Assembly (NCBI RefSeq): GCF_014697025.1
Contig: NZ_JACJRC010000003.1
Coordinates: forward strand, 186,001 to 250,000
From: Alkalinema sp. FACHB-956
GTDB taxonomy: Bacteria > Cyanobacteriota > Cyanobacteriia > Leptolyngbyales > Leptolyngbyaceae
Direction of reading: 5' to 3'
Length of the DNA stretch: 64,000 nucleotides
Below the pieces are notes generated by a model, which saw nothing but the letters and a program-made list of their open reading frames with translations, made no database searches and was not told the DNA's origin. Position numbers and translations under genes: made by a program. Shown piece by piece: positions 47,301 to 55,095 of this stretch; position 1 is the stretch's first letter, and each line of letters opens with the position of its first letter.

Positions 47301-48383
47301 TAAGACCTGATTTCCACTGACGCGGAAGCCATTGGCTGGCAGCAGGGCGATCGCGTTACCTGCTTCAGAACTGACGGAAAAGGAACCTACTTGACGGTTG
47401 CCTGTCCACTGCCAATTCCAGTTAATCAGTTCATCGATCGTGATGACGCCATCGGCAGCATCAGCTTCACTGGCGGAGAATTGGCCTTTGATTGCGCCAC
47501 CGCCGTCCTGTTTCCAGTAGCCGCTGAATTCTGTACTGAAGGTCAGGACGCGACTGACATCGATCGTGCCGTTGGCGCTAGCATCGCCGATCGTCGTTGT
47601 TCCCGTTGTGAAATTTTCGACAATTAAGGCTCCCAGATCAAGGACGCGATCGCCCGCCGCTGATTCAAACAGCCCTTGATCCAAACCATCGACATCGATC
47701 AAGTTCAGATTGACGGGGGTATTGCCTCCACCCAGCTTGAATCCCCCCGGCGGCATTAAGGTGTTGACGATGCCATCCTGGGAGGTCAGGGTAAATGGTG
47801 CCACGACATCATTGCCCTTCCAGTTCCATCGCCAGGACACAATTTCATCCAGCGAAATCACACCATCGGCAGCATCCGCTTCACTGGCCGAGAGAATGCC
47901 CTGAATGGCCCCACCGCCATCGTTCGCCCAAAAGCCTTTGTAGCTCACGGCAAACTCCACGATCGGGCTAACCGAAATCCTGCCCTTGGTGGCGTTCCCC
48001 GTTGCGGTAGTGCCAGCAGCAAAATCTTCAATTAACAAGGCCCCCAGGTCAATCAGTTGATCGCTGGCCGCCGATTGATAGATCCCTTGATCGACGCCAT
48101 CGGCATCCTGGAATTGGGCATCCAAAGGGGTATTGCTGCGACGAACCAGAAAGCCCCCCGGTGGAGTCAAGGCCGCTGCGGTGCCGTTGTTAGCCGCGAT
48201 CGTAAATCCAGCCACCTGAGAATTCCCCGTCCAAGTGAATTTCCAGGTCGTCATTTCATCCAGGCTGATCACACCATCGGCAACCGCTGCATCAGTCGTA
48301 GAGACAATACCTTTAACAACAGCGTTCCCATCCCAGAACCCCGTATACTGAATCCCGAATTCCTGTGTTTTCGCAACATTCAT
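44307..48383 (-). CDS. Secreted RTX protein: glycerophosphodiesterase domain nested in esterase-like phytase domain
   Basis: 1358 residues from the Met at 48383, which starts the first repeat directly; the frame to 48497 overlaps a terminator. Order: three N-terminal repeats of about 140 residues (1-405; each has [FY]xGxW, a DGVISLDE-type phrase, a PPGGF/PANGF turn and LIDLGAL); first half of an esterase-like phytase domain (about 410-585; GFSGVQFAPGG, WIGEEFGPYLLHFD); a GDPD domain (about 590-970; catalytic HRGASGSRPEHT, EPDLVVTKDG with ARHEN); second half of the phytase domain (about 975-1250; YEGMAFSLDRKTLYPLLEG); four GGxGxD-type RTX repeats (about 1265-1358). No N-terminal signal, so type I secretion through the RTX end is likely. 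Role: release of phosphate from phosphodiesters and phytate-like esters outside the cell. Confidence 0.9.
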   Translation of the reverse strand: MNVAKTQEFGIQYTGFWDGNAVVKGIVSTTDAAVADGVISLDEMTTWKFTWTGNSQVAGFTIAANNGTAAALTPPGGFLVRRSNTPLDAQFQDADGVDQGIYQSAASDQLIDLGALLIEDFAAGTTATGNATKGRISVSPIVEFAVSYKGFWANDGGGAIQGILSASEADAADGVISLDEIVSWRWNWKGNDVVAPFTLTSQDGIVNTLMPPGGFKLGGGNTPVNLNLIDVDGLDQGLFESAAGDRVLDLGALIVENFTTGTTTIGDASANGTIDVSRVLTFSTEFSGYWKQDGGGAIKGQFSASEADAADGVITIDELINWNWQWTGNRQVGSFSVSSEAGNAIALLPANGFRVSGNQVLPVDFNDANKLDLGLYESSDGNRLIDIGALLIENLGTGKLSQGIVPPPVKPAELVGFAALPADTFAAGPNAGAGITGNGRTGPFAGQPVQGFSGVQFAPGGKGDNYWFLSDNGFGAKNNSADYLLRLYQVDPSFAGSEQGDRSVAIQGFVQLRDPDRRIPFAIQNENTTDRHLTGADFDVESFVIDAKGDIWIGEEFGPYLLHFDATGKLLEAPIATPNITSFKTLSGDAPIVIGHRGASGSRPEHTLEAYKLAIEQGANFIEPDLVVTKDGVLVARHENEISGTSDVASRPEFADRKTTKTIDGDTYTGWFVEDFTLAELKTLRAKERIPATRPGNTAFDGQFEIPTLKEIIDLVKQVEAQTGKKIGIYPETKHPTFLAKEGKFLDGTLINLDTSQLLVDTLIAEGFTDPSRIFIQSFEFQNLIEIQQRLNQEGLGNIPLVQLYGDTTRAADPQDSFSFPYDIRYNVSQGKDLKAIYGQAFLDAAEKPLSANTVYADLDSPAMLQVMRELYAEGAGPWKNNILLREPLTAKVDGNGDGKAEIGSQLTGEITSFIDDAHAAGLQVHPYTLRNEENFLTLNPDGTPQTPEQELVQLTQIGADGFFTDFPGTGAKVIKQVAADFVYSPDHPRVLAGDLAANLGRSRGYEGMAFSLDRKTLYPLLEGTVLGDPEGSLRIYQFDTTSSSFQGLAGLYQMESPSHAIGDFTPINATEFLVIERDNNQGAAAAFKKIFKIDLSKTDANGFVQKTEVVDLLNIADPQDLNGDGSLKFSFPFVTIENILVLDKDTILVANDNNYPFSIGRDFSGKAIDNNEIIQIKLGESLNLDASLGKAALQQPTPEPDSTVKPQVIYGRDFAETLKGGLGNDTIYGNGGMDTLIGEAGDDYLYGSDAAETIFGGRGNDVIYANGGMDYIDSGSGNDQVWLGGTSHATVKLNSGEGFVTIVNYQAGATRLQVNSLNGLTFADSRDGLQISQGSDLLAVIAYQTQSSFNRNSLFAG

Positions 48384-48460
48384 GATCGATTTCTCGCGAC
48401 TAAATAACCAGGCTGAATCATCCGACGGAAGAACCGACTGATTAACCCAACTGGCAATAC

Positions 48461-48485
48461 AAAAAGGGGCTTCTGACGAAGCCCC
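48461..48485 (-). terminator. Terminator of phoX
   Basis: GGGGCTTC and GAAGCCCC flank TGAC (48466-48485). Read on the minus strand the hairpin is followed by TTTTTGTATT. It separates phoX from the downstream GDPD gene. Confidence 0.85.
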
Positions 48486-48503
48486 AATGCATGTCAAACC
48501 TTA

Positions 48504-50372
48504 TTAAGAACCAATGATGCCGCCATCCTTGCGGGTAATCACGATCGTGGCATCCCGAGGCACTTTACCGCTTCCCTGGGCGGCTGGGAAATTGGTTTTT
48601 GTGGGGTCGCCATCACCGGGATGTTGAAGGTTCACAAACATCGTGCGGCGATCGGGTGTCACAGCCAGTCCAGTCACCTCACAGTCAGTCACCCCAGTAA
48701 ACAGGCGACGAATAATCTGATTGTTGTTGGGATCCGCCACCAACATCTGATCGTTCAAGCCCTTTTTCTGTCCACCGTCGGTTTGAATGAACAACCGGCC
48801 ATCGGGATCCGCCCACAGCCCATCGGGACTGCTGAAGGTGCGTTCGTCCGTGGTTCCATGGGTATCCTGGGACAGCACGTAAATATCCCATTTGAAGGTC
48901 AGCCCCACATGGTTATCTGCATCGCGCCATTTGATGATGTGACCATCGGGGTTTGGCCCTAGGGGATTGGCCTTATCCACTTGGGCAGCGGTGCGGCGGC
49001 TATTGTTCGTCAATGTGCAGTAGACATCGCCATTGGGAGCCGTCGAGATCCACTCAGGCCGATCCATTTTGGTAGCCCCGAGCAAATCCCCCGCAATCCG
49101 GGCATAGGTTAACACTTCAGCTTGGGTTTTAAACCGTGCCTTCAGTTTGGGATTGTTAATCGACAGTTCCAACCATTCGCCCGTGAAATCATCATTGAAT
49201 TTGGCCACATACAACTTGCCGCGATCCAATGGGCTGATTCCCCGCGCCTGCATCGATCGCCAGTTGGCTTCCGACACAAACTTGTAGATATAGTCAAACC
49301 GCTCGTCATCGCCCATGTAGACAACCGCGCGTCCACCCCGACCAACGACCAATTCAGCATTTTCGTGCTTAAAGCGACCGAGGGCTGTGCGCTTCACCGG
49401 GGTCTGGGACGCATCCATCGGATCGATTTCCACAACCCAACCATAGGTGTTTTCTTCGTTTTTGTAACGTGGGTTCGACAGATCAAAGCGATCGTCGAAT
49501 TTCTCCCACCCGTAACCAAAGCCAGCTTTGCTAAAACCATAGCGGGCTTGCTCCGGCGTAGCCGTCCAAGTTCCGGCCTTATCGCCAAAGTACCCGTTGA
49601 AGTTTTCTTCACAGGTCAGGTACGTCCCCCAGGGCGTTTTACCATTGGCGCAGTTATTCAGCGTTCCAAGGGGTGCATTGCCAGCGGGGGTTTTGAGTAA
49701 GTCACTGTTTGCCACAGGGCCAGTGAACTTAACCGGCGTATTGACATGAATACGGCGATTTTTCTTACTGTTGCGTACAACATCCCATTTCCCATTCTGC
49801 TTTTTGAGTTCCACAACGGAAACCCCATGGGCATGTTGGGAAAGGCGCACATCTTCCAAACTGGCGGGGTTCGCTTTGCCCAGGATATGGGTGTTGCCAC
49901 CAAATTCATGGTTAATGGCCAGCACGCCGCTAGTATTGCCATTGCCCAGGGGAAACAACCACATCCCATCATGGCCAATCCCAATTTGCTGGGCTTGCTG
50001 GGCAGCGGTGGGGCGAGTTACCGGGTTGCCGTCATACTCGGGCACCCCATCTTTGAGCGGTGTCCCCCAGGGAATCAGGACATCATATTGATAGTCCGCA
50101 GAAATATTGGGCACGGGGCCCGATCCATCTTTGGCCAGAACGGGCTGGAAGTTAATCGTGGGTCGGGTCGCAGGCTTAGCTTGAGCCATTGCCGTTAACG
50201 TTCCCCAACCATTGCCGTTATGGCTGACCATTGAAGCCAGAAATCCGGTTGCGGATAGGGCGGCACTGCGTGCCAACAGGTGACGCCGCGACATTCCGAC
50301 CCGCAAGACATCTTCAAAGGTTCGATTACTGGAATGGTTACTAATTTGGTTATCGTCAATGTTCTGAACCAT
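48504..50372 (-). CDS. phoX: PhoX-family alkaline phosphatase (Tat-exported)
   Basis: 622 residues. A twin-arginine signal (MSRRHLLARSAALSATGFLA, from residue 28) sends the folded protein across the membrane. The PhoX/DUF839 body has GIGHDGMWLFPLG, LAINHEFGG, WGTYLTCEENFNGYFG with metal ligands, GWVVEIDPMD and LWADPDGRLFIQTDGG. PhoX is a calcium- and iron-dependent phosphatase for monoesters (and some diesters), induced by phosphate starvation. No clear Pho box is seen in the 79 bp upstream. With the downstream GDPD protein it fits organophosphate use. Confidence 0.93.
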   Translation of the reverse strand: MVQNIDDNQISNHSSNRTFEDVLRVGMSRRHLLARSAALSATGFLASMVSHNGNGWGTLTAMAQAKPATRPTINFQPVLAKDGSGPVPNISADYQYDVLIPWGTPLKDGVPEYDGNPVTRPTAAQQAQQIGIGHDGMWLFPLGNGNTSGVLAINHEFGGNTHILGKANPASLEDVRLSQHAHGVSVVELKKQNGKWDVVRNSKKNRRIHVNTPVKFTGPVANSDLLKTPAGNAPLGTLNNCANGKTPWGTYLTCEENFNGYFGDKAGTWTATPEQARYGFSKAGFGYGWEKFDDRFDLSNPRYKNEENTYGWVVEIDPMDASQTPVKRTALGRFKHENAELVVGRGGRAVVYMGDDERFDYIYKFVSEANWRSMQARGISPLDRGKLYVAKFNDDFTGEWLELSINNPKLKARFKTQAEVLTYARIAGDLLGATKMDRPEWISTAPNGDVYCTLTNNSRRTAAQVDKANPLGPNPDGHIIKWRDADNHVGLTFKWDIYVLSQDTHGTTDERTFSSPDGLWADPDGRLFIQTDGGQKKGLNDQMLVADPNNNQIIRRLFTGVTDCEVTGLAVTPDRRTMFVNLQHPGDGDPTKTNFPAAQGSGKVPRDATIVITRKDGGIIGS

Positions 50373-50451
50373 GGGTGTCTCCTCTCAATAGGGCAACAGA
50401 TTGTGCTTGGGGATGCTTTTCCATAGAAAACATCGCCAGGAAAAGCGATCG

Positions 50452-50979
50452 CTAGTCTAGATGGCTCAAATATTGCTGAGCCAACTGACCAGCCAGCTGA
50501 CGCCGATCGCGGGCTTGATCGATCGCGAATGCGATCGCGGGCCAGTTCGACAGATCGCTCCGCCGCCTAGCCCCGATCGGGCGCTGAGTCAACGGCGACT
50601 GAGGCCGCTGAAAGCCTGCATAGGCACTGTGATACTGGCTCCACAGCCGAATCTGCGGGGATCGTTGCCACTGCTGACGGGACACCGTTGTAGTTAGCAA
50701 TGGCAGAACATCCCCCTGGCGATTTACCATCATCAGAATTTCCAACCGATCGAGCTGCGGGTTTTGCTGAAACCGCTGGTTAATCTGCTGGGTCAGAAAT
50801 GGCTCTACCTGTTGCACCAGATCCGGGTGAGCGGTATCCCGATAAATCGGCCACTCAAAGGTAAAACGTCCTACCTGTGCCGCTTTCGCAGATTCGTTCA
50901 GTGAGGCCAATGACACAGCACTCACAACGATCGCAGGCCAAAAATGTCGATAGAATCTGGCAAATACACTGTAACTCAC
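50452..50979 (-). CDS. Exported small protein of unknown function
   Basis: 175 residues with a signal peptide (FWPAIVVSAVSLASL, ending in AKAA). The mature part (FTFEWPIYRDTAHPDL onward) has a helical, Gln/Arg-rich character and no recognised domain. It lies 79 bp upstream of phoX on the same strand; cotranscription is possible but unproved. Confidence 0.6.
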   Translation of the reverse strand: MSYSVFARFYRHFWPAIVVSAVSLASLNESAKAAQVGRFTFEWPIYRDTAHPDLVQQVEPFLTQQINQRFQQNPQLDRLEILMMVNRQGDVLPLLTTTVSRQQWQRSPQIRLWSQYHSAYAGFQRPQSPLTQRPIGARRRSDLSNWPAIAFAIDQARDRRQLAGQLAQQYLSHLD

Positions 50980-51551
50980 AGAAACTCACAGAATGGGGGC
51001 AAAGATTATCGAAAATCATCTAGCTTCAGCGAAGGGAATGGTGTAGCCAACAGTTGGGATGAGTATTCAAAATACTGAGTGCAATTTTTAATCAATCATT
51101 TTCGCTATCAGCAGAGTCAGAATCAAAATATCGGTTAAAAAACTGGGAGTTCCTAGATCAAAGCAACATCGAAATAGTAGTTCATCGAAGTAAAAAGCAG
51201 GTTAAATCCATCTAAAGCAACGGAAATCTTTTAGTGAAGCTTCGATCGCGCTTGATCCGCCAGCCATCTGCCACCCGGCAGGCAGTGCTAGTTCATGCCT
51301 GATTGACAACCCACCCCTAGAGAGGGTCTGGGGGATTTCTTGCAGCCCAAAACATTAACGGTGCTCATTCGCAAGGCGCGGATAGGCGCATATGCATCTT
51401 TTGGAGAGACTTGCATAAACTCCAAGGCTGCTCCGTGTAATTCCTCAAGTTAAGGCAAGGAGCTATGGCAATCTCCTTCTCAGTCATCCAGGGATTCCAC
51501 CTCTGCCTTCTAACACCATCGCACACAGTATCTTTTTGGAGTTTTACGACC
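50980..51551. other. Intergenic region upstream of the exported-protein cluster
   Basis: About 570 bp. An open frame at 51465 has AAGGAG close to its ATG and runs into the gene at 51552, but the internal Met begins a clean signal peptide. Small hairpins (for example CTGCC-ACCC-GGCAG near 51269) occur; no known RNA recognised. Confidence 0.4.
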
Positions 51552-52133
51552 ATGTCTAGTTTCAAGAAAACCGCTTCCACCACCGTTGTAGTTACCGTTC
51601 TCTCCCTCGCGATCGCAGCTCCTTCCATGGCTGCTCCCTGCCGGGATGATAAGGGCTTGGCTCGCAAGGTCTTCACGGAGTTTCAAGCCGCTTGCCAAAC
51701 CGCTTCCATCGGTAGTCTTTCTGCCTGTGGGAAAGCTGGAAAAATTGTTAACGCGATCGCTAAAATTAAGACCACCTTGTCAGATTTAGGCGTCACAGTG
51801 GGCAATAACTGGCTCACCCTAGGCACTCCGGAATCCGGGCGGTTCTCGGCGGCGGGTAATCCTCGCTTCACGACCCTCAAAACGGTTGATAAGGATTCTG
51901 TCAAAATTACCCTTGATAAAACGGGTGGTAAAGGCGGGGTTGCTGCTGTGATTTGCGCCACCGATGCCAATGGCACCACTAAACTAGGCGAAATTGAAAT
52001 TGAAGATGGCTCGCGGGATGCCGTCAGCAAGAACCTAACCGTTACAGGGGCGAAGGACAAGATTCTGCAAGTTCAACTGAACGGTATTGGCAGTGCTCTA
52101 CAAACCATGAAGTTCAAGCTGAATGCTCAGTAG
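51552..52133 (+). CDS. Exported protein of unknown function (first of a three-gene exported cluster)
   Basis: 193 residues from the ATG at 51552, which gives a textbook signal peptide (MSSFKKTASTTVVVTVLSLA, ending in PSMA). Mature protein: two or three Cys (APCRDD, FQAACQTA, SACGKAG), a helical segment (VNAIAKIKTTLSDLG), then a beta-rich half (FTTLKTVDKDSVKITLDKTG, and ILQVQLNGIGSALQ). GGAG is 11 bases upstream. No family recognised. It precedes the outer-membrane barrel gene by about 200 bp. Confidence 0.75.
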   Translation: MSSFKKTASTTVVVTVLSLAIAAPSMAAPCRDDKGLARKVFTEFQAACQTASIGSLSACGKAGKIVNAIAKIKTTLSDLGVTVGNNWLTLGTPESGRFSAAGNPRFTTLKTVDKDSVKITLDKTGGKGGVAAVICATDANGTTKLGEIEIEDGSRDAVSKNLTVTGAKDKILQVQLNGIGSALQTMKFKLNAQ

Positions 52134-52337
52134 GTTACACGCTGGCAAAACAGGAATCTAGGTAAAACATGACGAGGAATGAGTGGGGAAGCAGGGAATT
52201 CAAAAGTCAACGGTATTTGACTCCTCCATTTCTGCTTTCCCTTCCCCAATTTCCTCCAGTGTTCTCTAACCATTCACTTCAGCATTGGGTTATTGTGACG
52301 CGCCTTTTGAATTTACAAAATGCACTGGGATTAACGT

Positions 52338-55004
52338 ATGTTACGGTTACAGTTAGTCATTCCACCAATTTCCATCTGTTTACTCATTGCTAGTTGGTTC
52401 CCAAAGAGCGCGATCGCAGCCCATCCATCGGCCCATTCAGCCTTCGATTCATCCATCACCACACGACTGCCCAAATTTCTCAATTCCTCTGTCCAACCAC
52501 CTTCTAAGCACCCGGTTTCCGATCGTTCCACAGATACTCAGACCCACCGTCAATCCTTCCCCATTGCGAACGTTCGCCCAGAAACGATCGTCGTTGCCCA
52601 AGCATCTACCAATGTCCCATCCCCCGTCACACCCACGCCTATTCCCACACCTATACCGGCTCCCCCACCTATACCTGCTCCCAGTCCCCCTCCCACAGCC
52701 ACGCCTACCCCGGGATCCACAGCTACGCCTACCGTTCCCACTCGTCAAACCGTCAAGCCCACCGACACCCTTCGCATTCCCCTTGATCCATTCCCAACCC
52801 TAGAAGCGGGTCAATCCCTGGCCGTACTGGTGGGCACCACCGATGTGACTTCCCAAGTTAAACGGATCGATCGTGATTTAGTGTATCAGCCCGACGCGAT
52901 TCCCTTACCGTTGGGGGATGTTGAAGTTGTGGTCTACCTCGTCAAAAGTCCGATCGATTGGCAAATTCTGACTCAACTTTCTTTGACTGTCACACAAGAC
53001 TCTGCACTCGCTCAGGATAGTTCTGAAAAAACTCCGGCCTCTCAACCGTCACCGGACTCCAAGCCAGCTCAAGCAGAAACAACACCGAATGCCCCCTCAG
53101 CTGAGAAACCTGTAGAACAATCCACAGAGAAACCAACGGAAAACCCGACTGAAAAGCCAACGGAACCACCCACAGAAGCATCCACTGAGAAACCAGCCGA
53201 ACAATCTCCAGAGTCACCCACTGAGAAACCAGCCGAGCAGCCGACCGAAAAACCGGCGGAACAACCCACAGAAGCAGCACCGTCAAATCAAGCAGCCTTT
53301 CTACTTCAACCCACGGTTAACTTAAATCTCAAATCCCAATTCCTAGAACGCCGTACCCCTGATGCAGGAGTGCCCGATCGCCCCACGTTTACGGATTTCA
53401 CGTTCCAAGGTGGCTTCTCCACCACTTTGACTGCGGGCACCTTTACCAGCAAAAGCAACTTTGCCTTCGTTGGCAGCACCTTCCAAAACGAGGCACTGCG
53501 GTTCGGAGAGTTAGGTGAAAACGCACCTCCTGTTGATCTGAGTGAGTATCTTTTAGATACCACTTGGGGGCCTGTGCAAGCGCTGTTAGGGCATACCTGC
53601 CACGGCAACCACCCATTTTTACTCAATAACGCATGTAGCCGTGGATTGGTCATCAAAACGCAATTGACCGATCGCTTGAGTTTAGATCTCAGTTCACTAC
53701 GATCGGAAAGCATTGTTGGGTTTGATAATTTCTTTGGTTTAGAGAACTCAGACAACAACACAAACGCGATTACATTAGGCTATCAAATTCTTAAATCTGA
53801 AGCGGGGGGAGGCGTGCGGTTTGAGGCCACCTTTATGGATGGGTCGAAACTAGCGGAAGGAAATTTTAATGAAGGCCAAGTTGTTGATGCGGAAAAGAGT
53901 CGTGGCTTTGGATTACGACTGACTGGCAATGATAATAGCAATCGCTTCAAGTTCGACATGGGATACGCTTTAAGCACGTTTACCAATCCCAGTGAACTTG
54001 ATCCAGATTTAACTGATGGGTTGAATGTCGTAGAAGTTGAACCAGTGACAAAAGATGCCTATTATCTGGAAGCGAGCTATGAACTCTTGAAAGATGTACC
54101 GATCGGGGGCGATCGGACTTTTTCCCTTAGCCTCAGTGGTCGCCATGAGCGCGTCAATCCCCTCTATAAAAGTCTGGGAGCCGCCATTGGGGCCGACCAG
54201 TTACAAACCCAATTGGCCTTAAACGGTTCTCTGGCAGGGGTAACTTTCCAGCTACAACATAGCGAAAGTGAGGACAACCTAGCCAATATCCCCACCATTC
54301 TCAAAACCAAAAATCGGGCAACGAGTTTTAATCTCACTGTTCCGTTGCAAACCGTCCTCAAAAGCACCAGCGTCTTTTTACCCACGCTAACCTATTCCTA
54401 TCAGTTGAATCGTCAGTTTGGAGCCAATGTTCCCATTCCTGAACTGTCGGAGTTTGATGCCAGCGAAATTCCCAACCAAGTCACCACCAGTCATCAACTC
54501 GGAGCCAGTTGGTCGATCGATAGTTTGAGTCTCTCTTTTCAACACAGCAACACCTTGCAAGACAACCGTCAACTGGGTCGGGAAACCAGTGATTTTCTCA
54601 ATATTTCCAATCAAATCAACGCCAGTTGGCAAGCCTCTCCCACCCTACAAATTAGTCTAGGATTAAACCTCACCAGTGCGAAAAACTTTGAAACGAATGT
54701 GACCCAATTCACCACTGCCCCTACCTTGGGAATCACCTGGGAATTTGTTCGCGATTTGACTTGGACTTTTAATATTAATCGAACGGATAATACTGATTCG
54801 ATCGATCAAAATTTCAACCGCAGTGATAGTCTTGAATCCATTTTGACCTGGAAGTTCAAGGTATTAGCGGCCCAACGGGAACTGCCAGGAACGTTTTTCA
54901 TTCGTTACAGTCTGCAATCAACCCGTAACCAAGATCGAGTTTTCAACCTCAATACCGATGCCACAATTCATGTCGTCAATGCGGGCTTAAGCCTGAGCTT
55001 TTGA
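52338..55004 (+). CDS. Predicted outer-membrane beta-barrel protein with Pro/Thr-rich and EKPTE-repeat linkers
   Basis: 888 residues. Signal peptide (LVIPPISICLLIASWFP, ending in AIAA). A Pro/Thr-rich linker (about 92-140) precedes a small beta domain (about 145-220; LAVLVGTTDVTSQVKRID). A Glu/Pro/Thr repeat region (about 255-312; KPTE/KPAEQP units) follows, then a C-terminal barrel of about 560 residues with alternating strands (FTFQGGFSTTLTAGTF, FSLSLSGRHERVNP, FLPTLTYSYQLNRQFGAN, LQISLGLNLTSAKNF) that ends in a terminal Phe (NAGLSLSF), the usual outer-membrane insertion signal. No porin-specific SLH domain is seen. Function unknown; it lies between two other exported proteins. Confidence 0.8.
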   Translation: MLRLQLVIPPISICLLIASWFPKSAIAAHPSAHSAFDSSITTRLPKFLNSSVQPPSKHPVSDRSTDTQTHRQSFPIANVRPETIVVAQASTNVPSPVTPTPIPTPIPAPPPIPAPSPPPTATPTPGSTATPTVPTRQTVKPTDTLRIPLDPFPTLEAGQSLAVLVGTTDVTSQVKRIDRDLVYQPDAIPLPLGDVEVVVYLVKSPIDWQILTQLSLTVTQDSALAQDSSEKTPASQPSPDSKPAQAETTPNAPSAEKPVEQSTEKPTENPTEKPTEPPTEASTEKPAEQSPESPTEKPAEQPTEKPAEQPTEAAPSNQAAFLLQPTVNLNLKSQFLERRTPDAGVPDRPTFTDFTFQGGFSTTLTAGTFTSKSNFAFVGSTFQNEALRFGELGENAPPVDLSEYLLDTTWGPVQALLGHTCHGNHPFLLNNACSRGLVIKTQLTDRLSLDLSSLRSESIVGFDNFFGLENSDNNTNAITLGYQILKSEAGGGVRFEATFMDGSKLAEGNFNEGQVVDAEKSRGFGLRLTGNDNSNRFKFDMGYALSTFTNPSELDPDLTDGLNVVEVEPVTKDAYYLEASYELLKDVPIGGDRTFSLSLSGRHERVNPLYKSLGAAIGADQLQTQLALNGSLAGVTFQLQHSESEDNLANIPTILKTKNRATSFNLTVPLQTVLKSTSVFLPTLTYSYQLNRQFGANVPIPELSEFDASEIPNQVTTSHQLGASWSIDSLSLSFQHSNTLQDNRQLGRETSDFLNISNQINASWQASPTLQISLGLNLTSAKNFETNVTQFTTAPTLGITWEFVRDLTWTFNINRTDNTDSIDQNFNRSDSLESILTWKFKVLAAQRELPGTFFIRYSLQSTRNQDRVFNLNTDATIHVVNAGLSLSF
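53110..53276 (+). repeat. Glu/Pro/Thr-rich repeat coding segment
   Basis: Consecutive copies of a 12-bp-scale unit (GAGAAACCAGCCGAACAA and similar) encode KPTE, KPAEQ and PTEK phrases. It is probably a flexible periplasmic linker; copies are diverged, so it is older than the 17-bp duplications. Confidence 0.8.
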
Positions 55005-55095
55005 GTTCCATGATTCTAAGTTCCATAATAGAGATATTCATTATTGACTAGATCCCAACTTCTGCTAGACCCCACCTTCTCCAGATCCCCTGCGT

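Noticed and set aside
51465-51551. Earlier start for the exported protein at 51552
   Set aside because: AAGGAG is present but too close to that ATG, and the added residues would mask a clear signal peptide.
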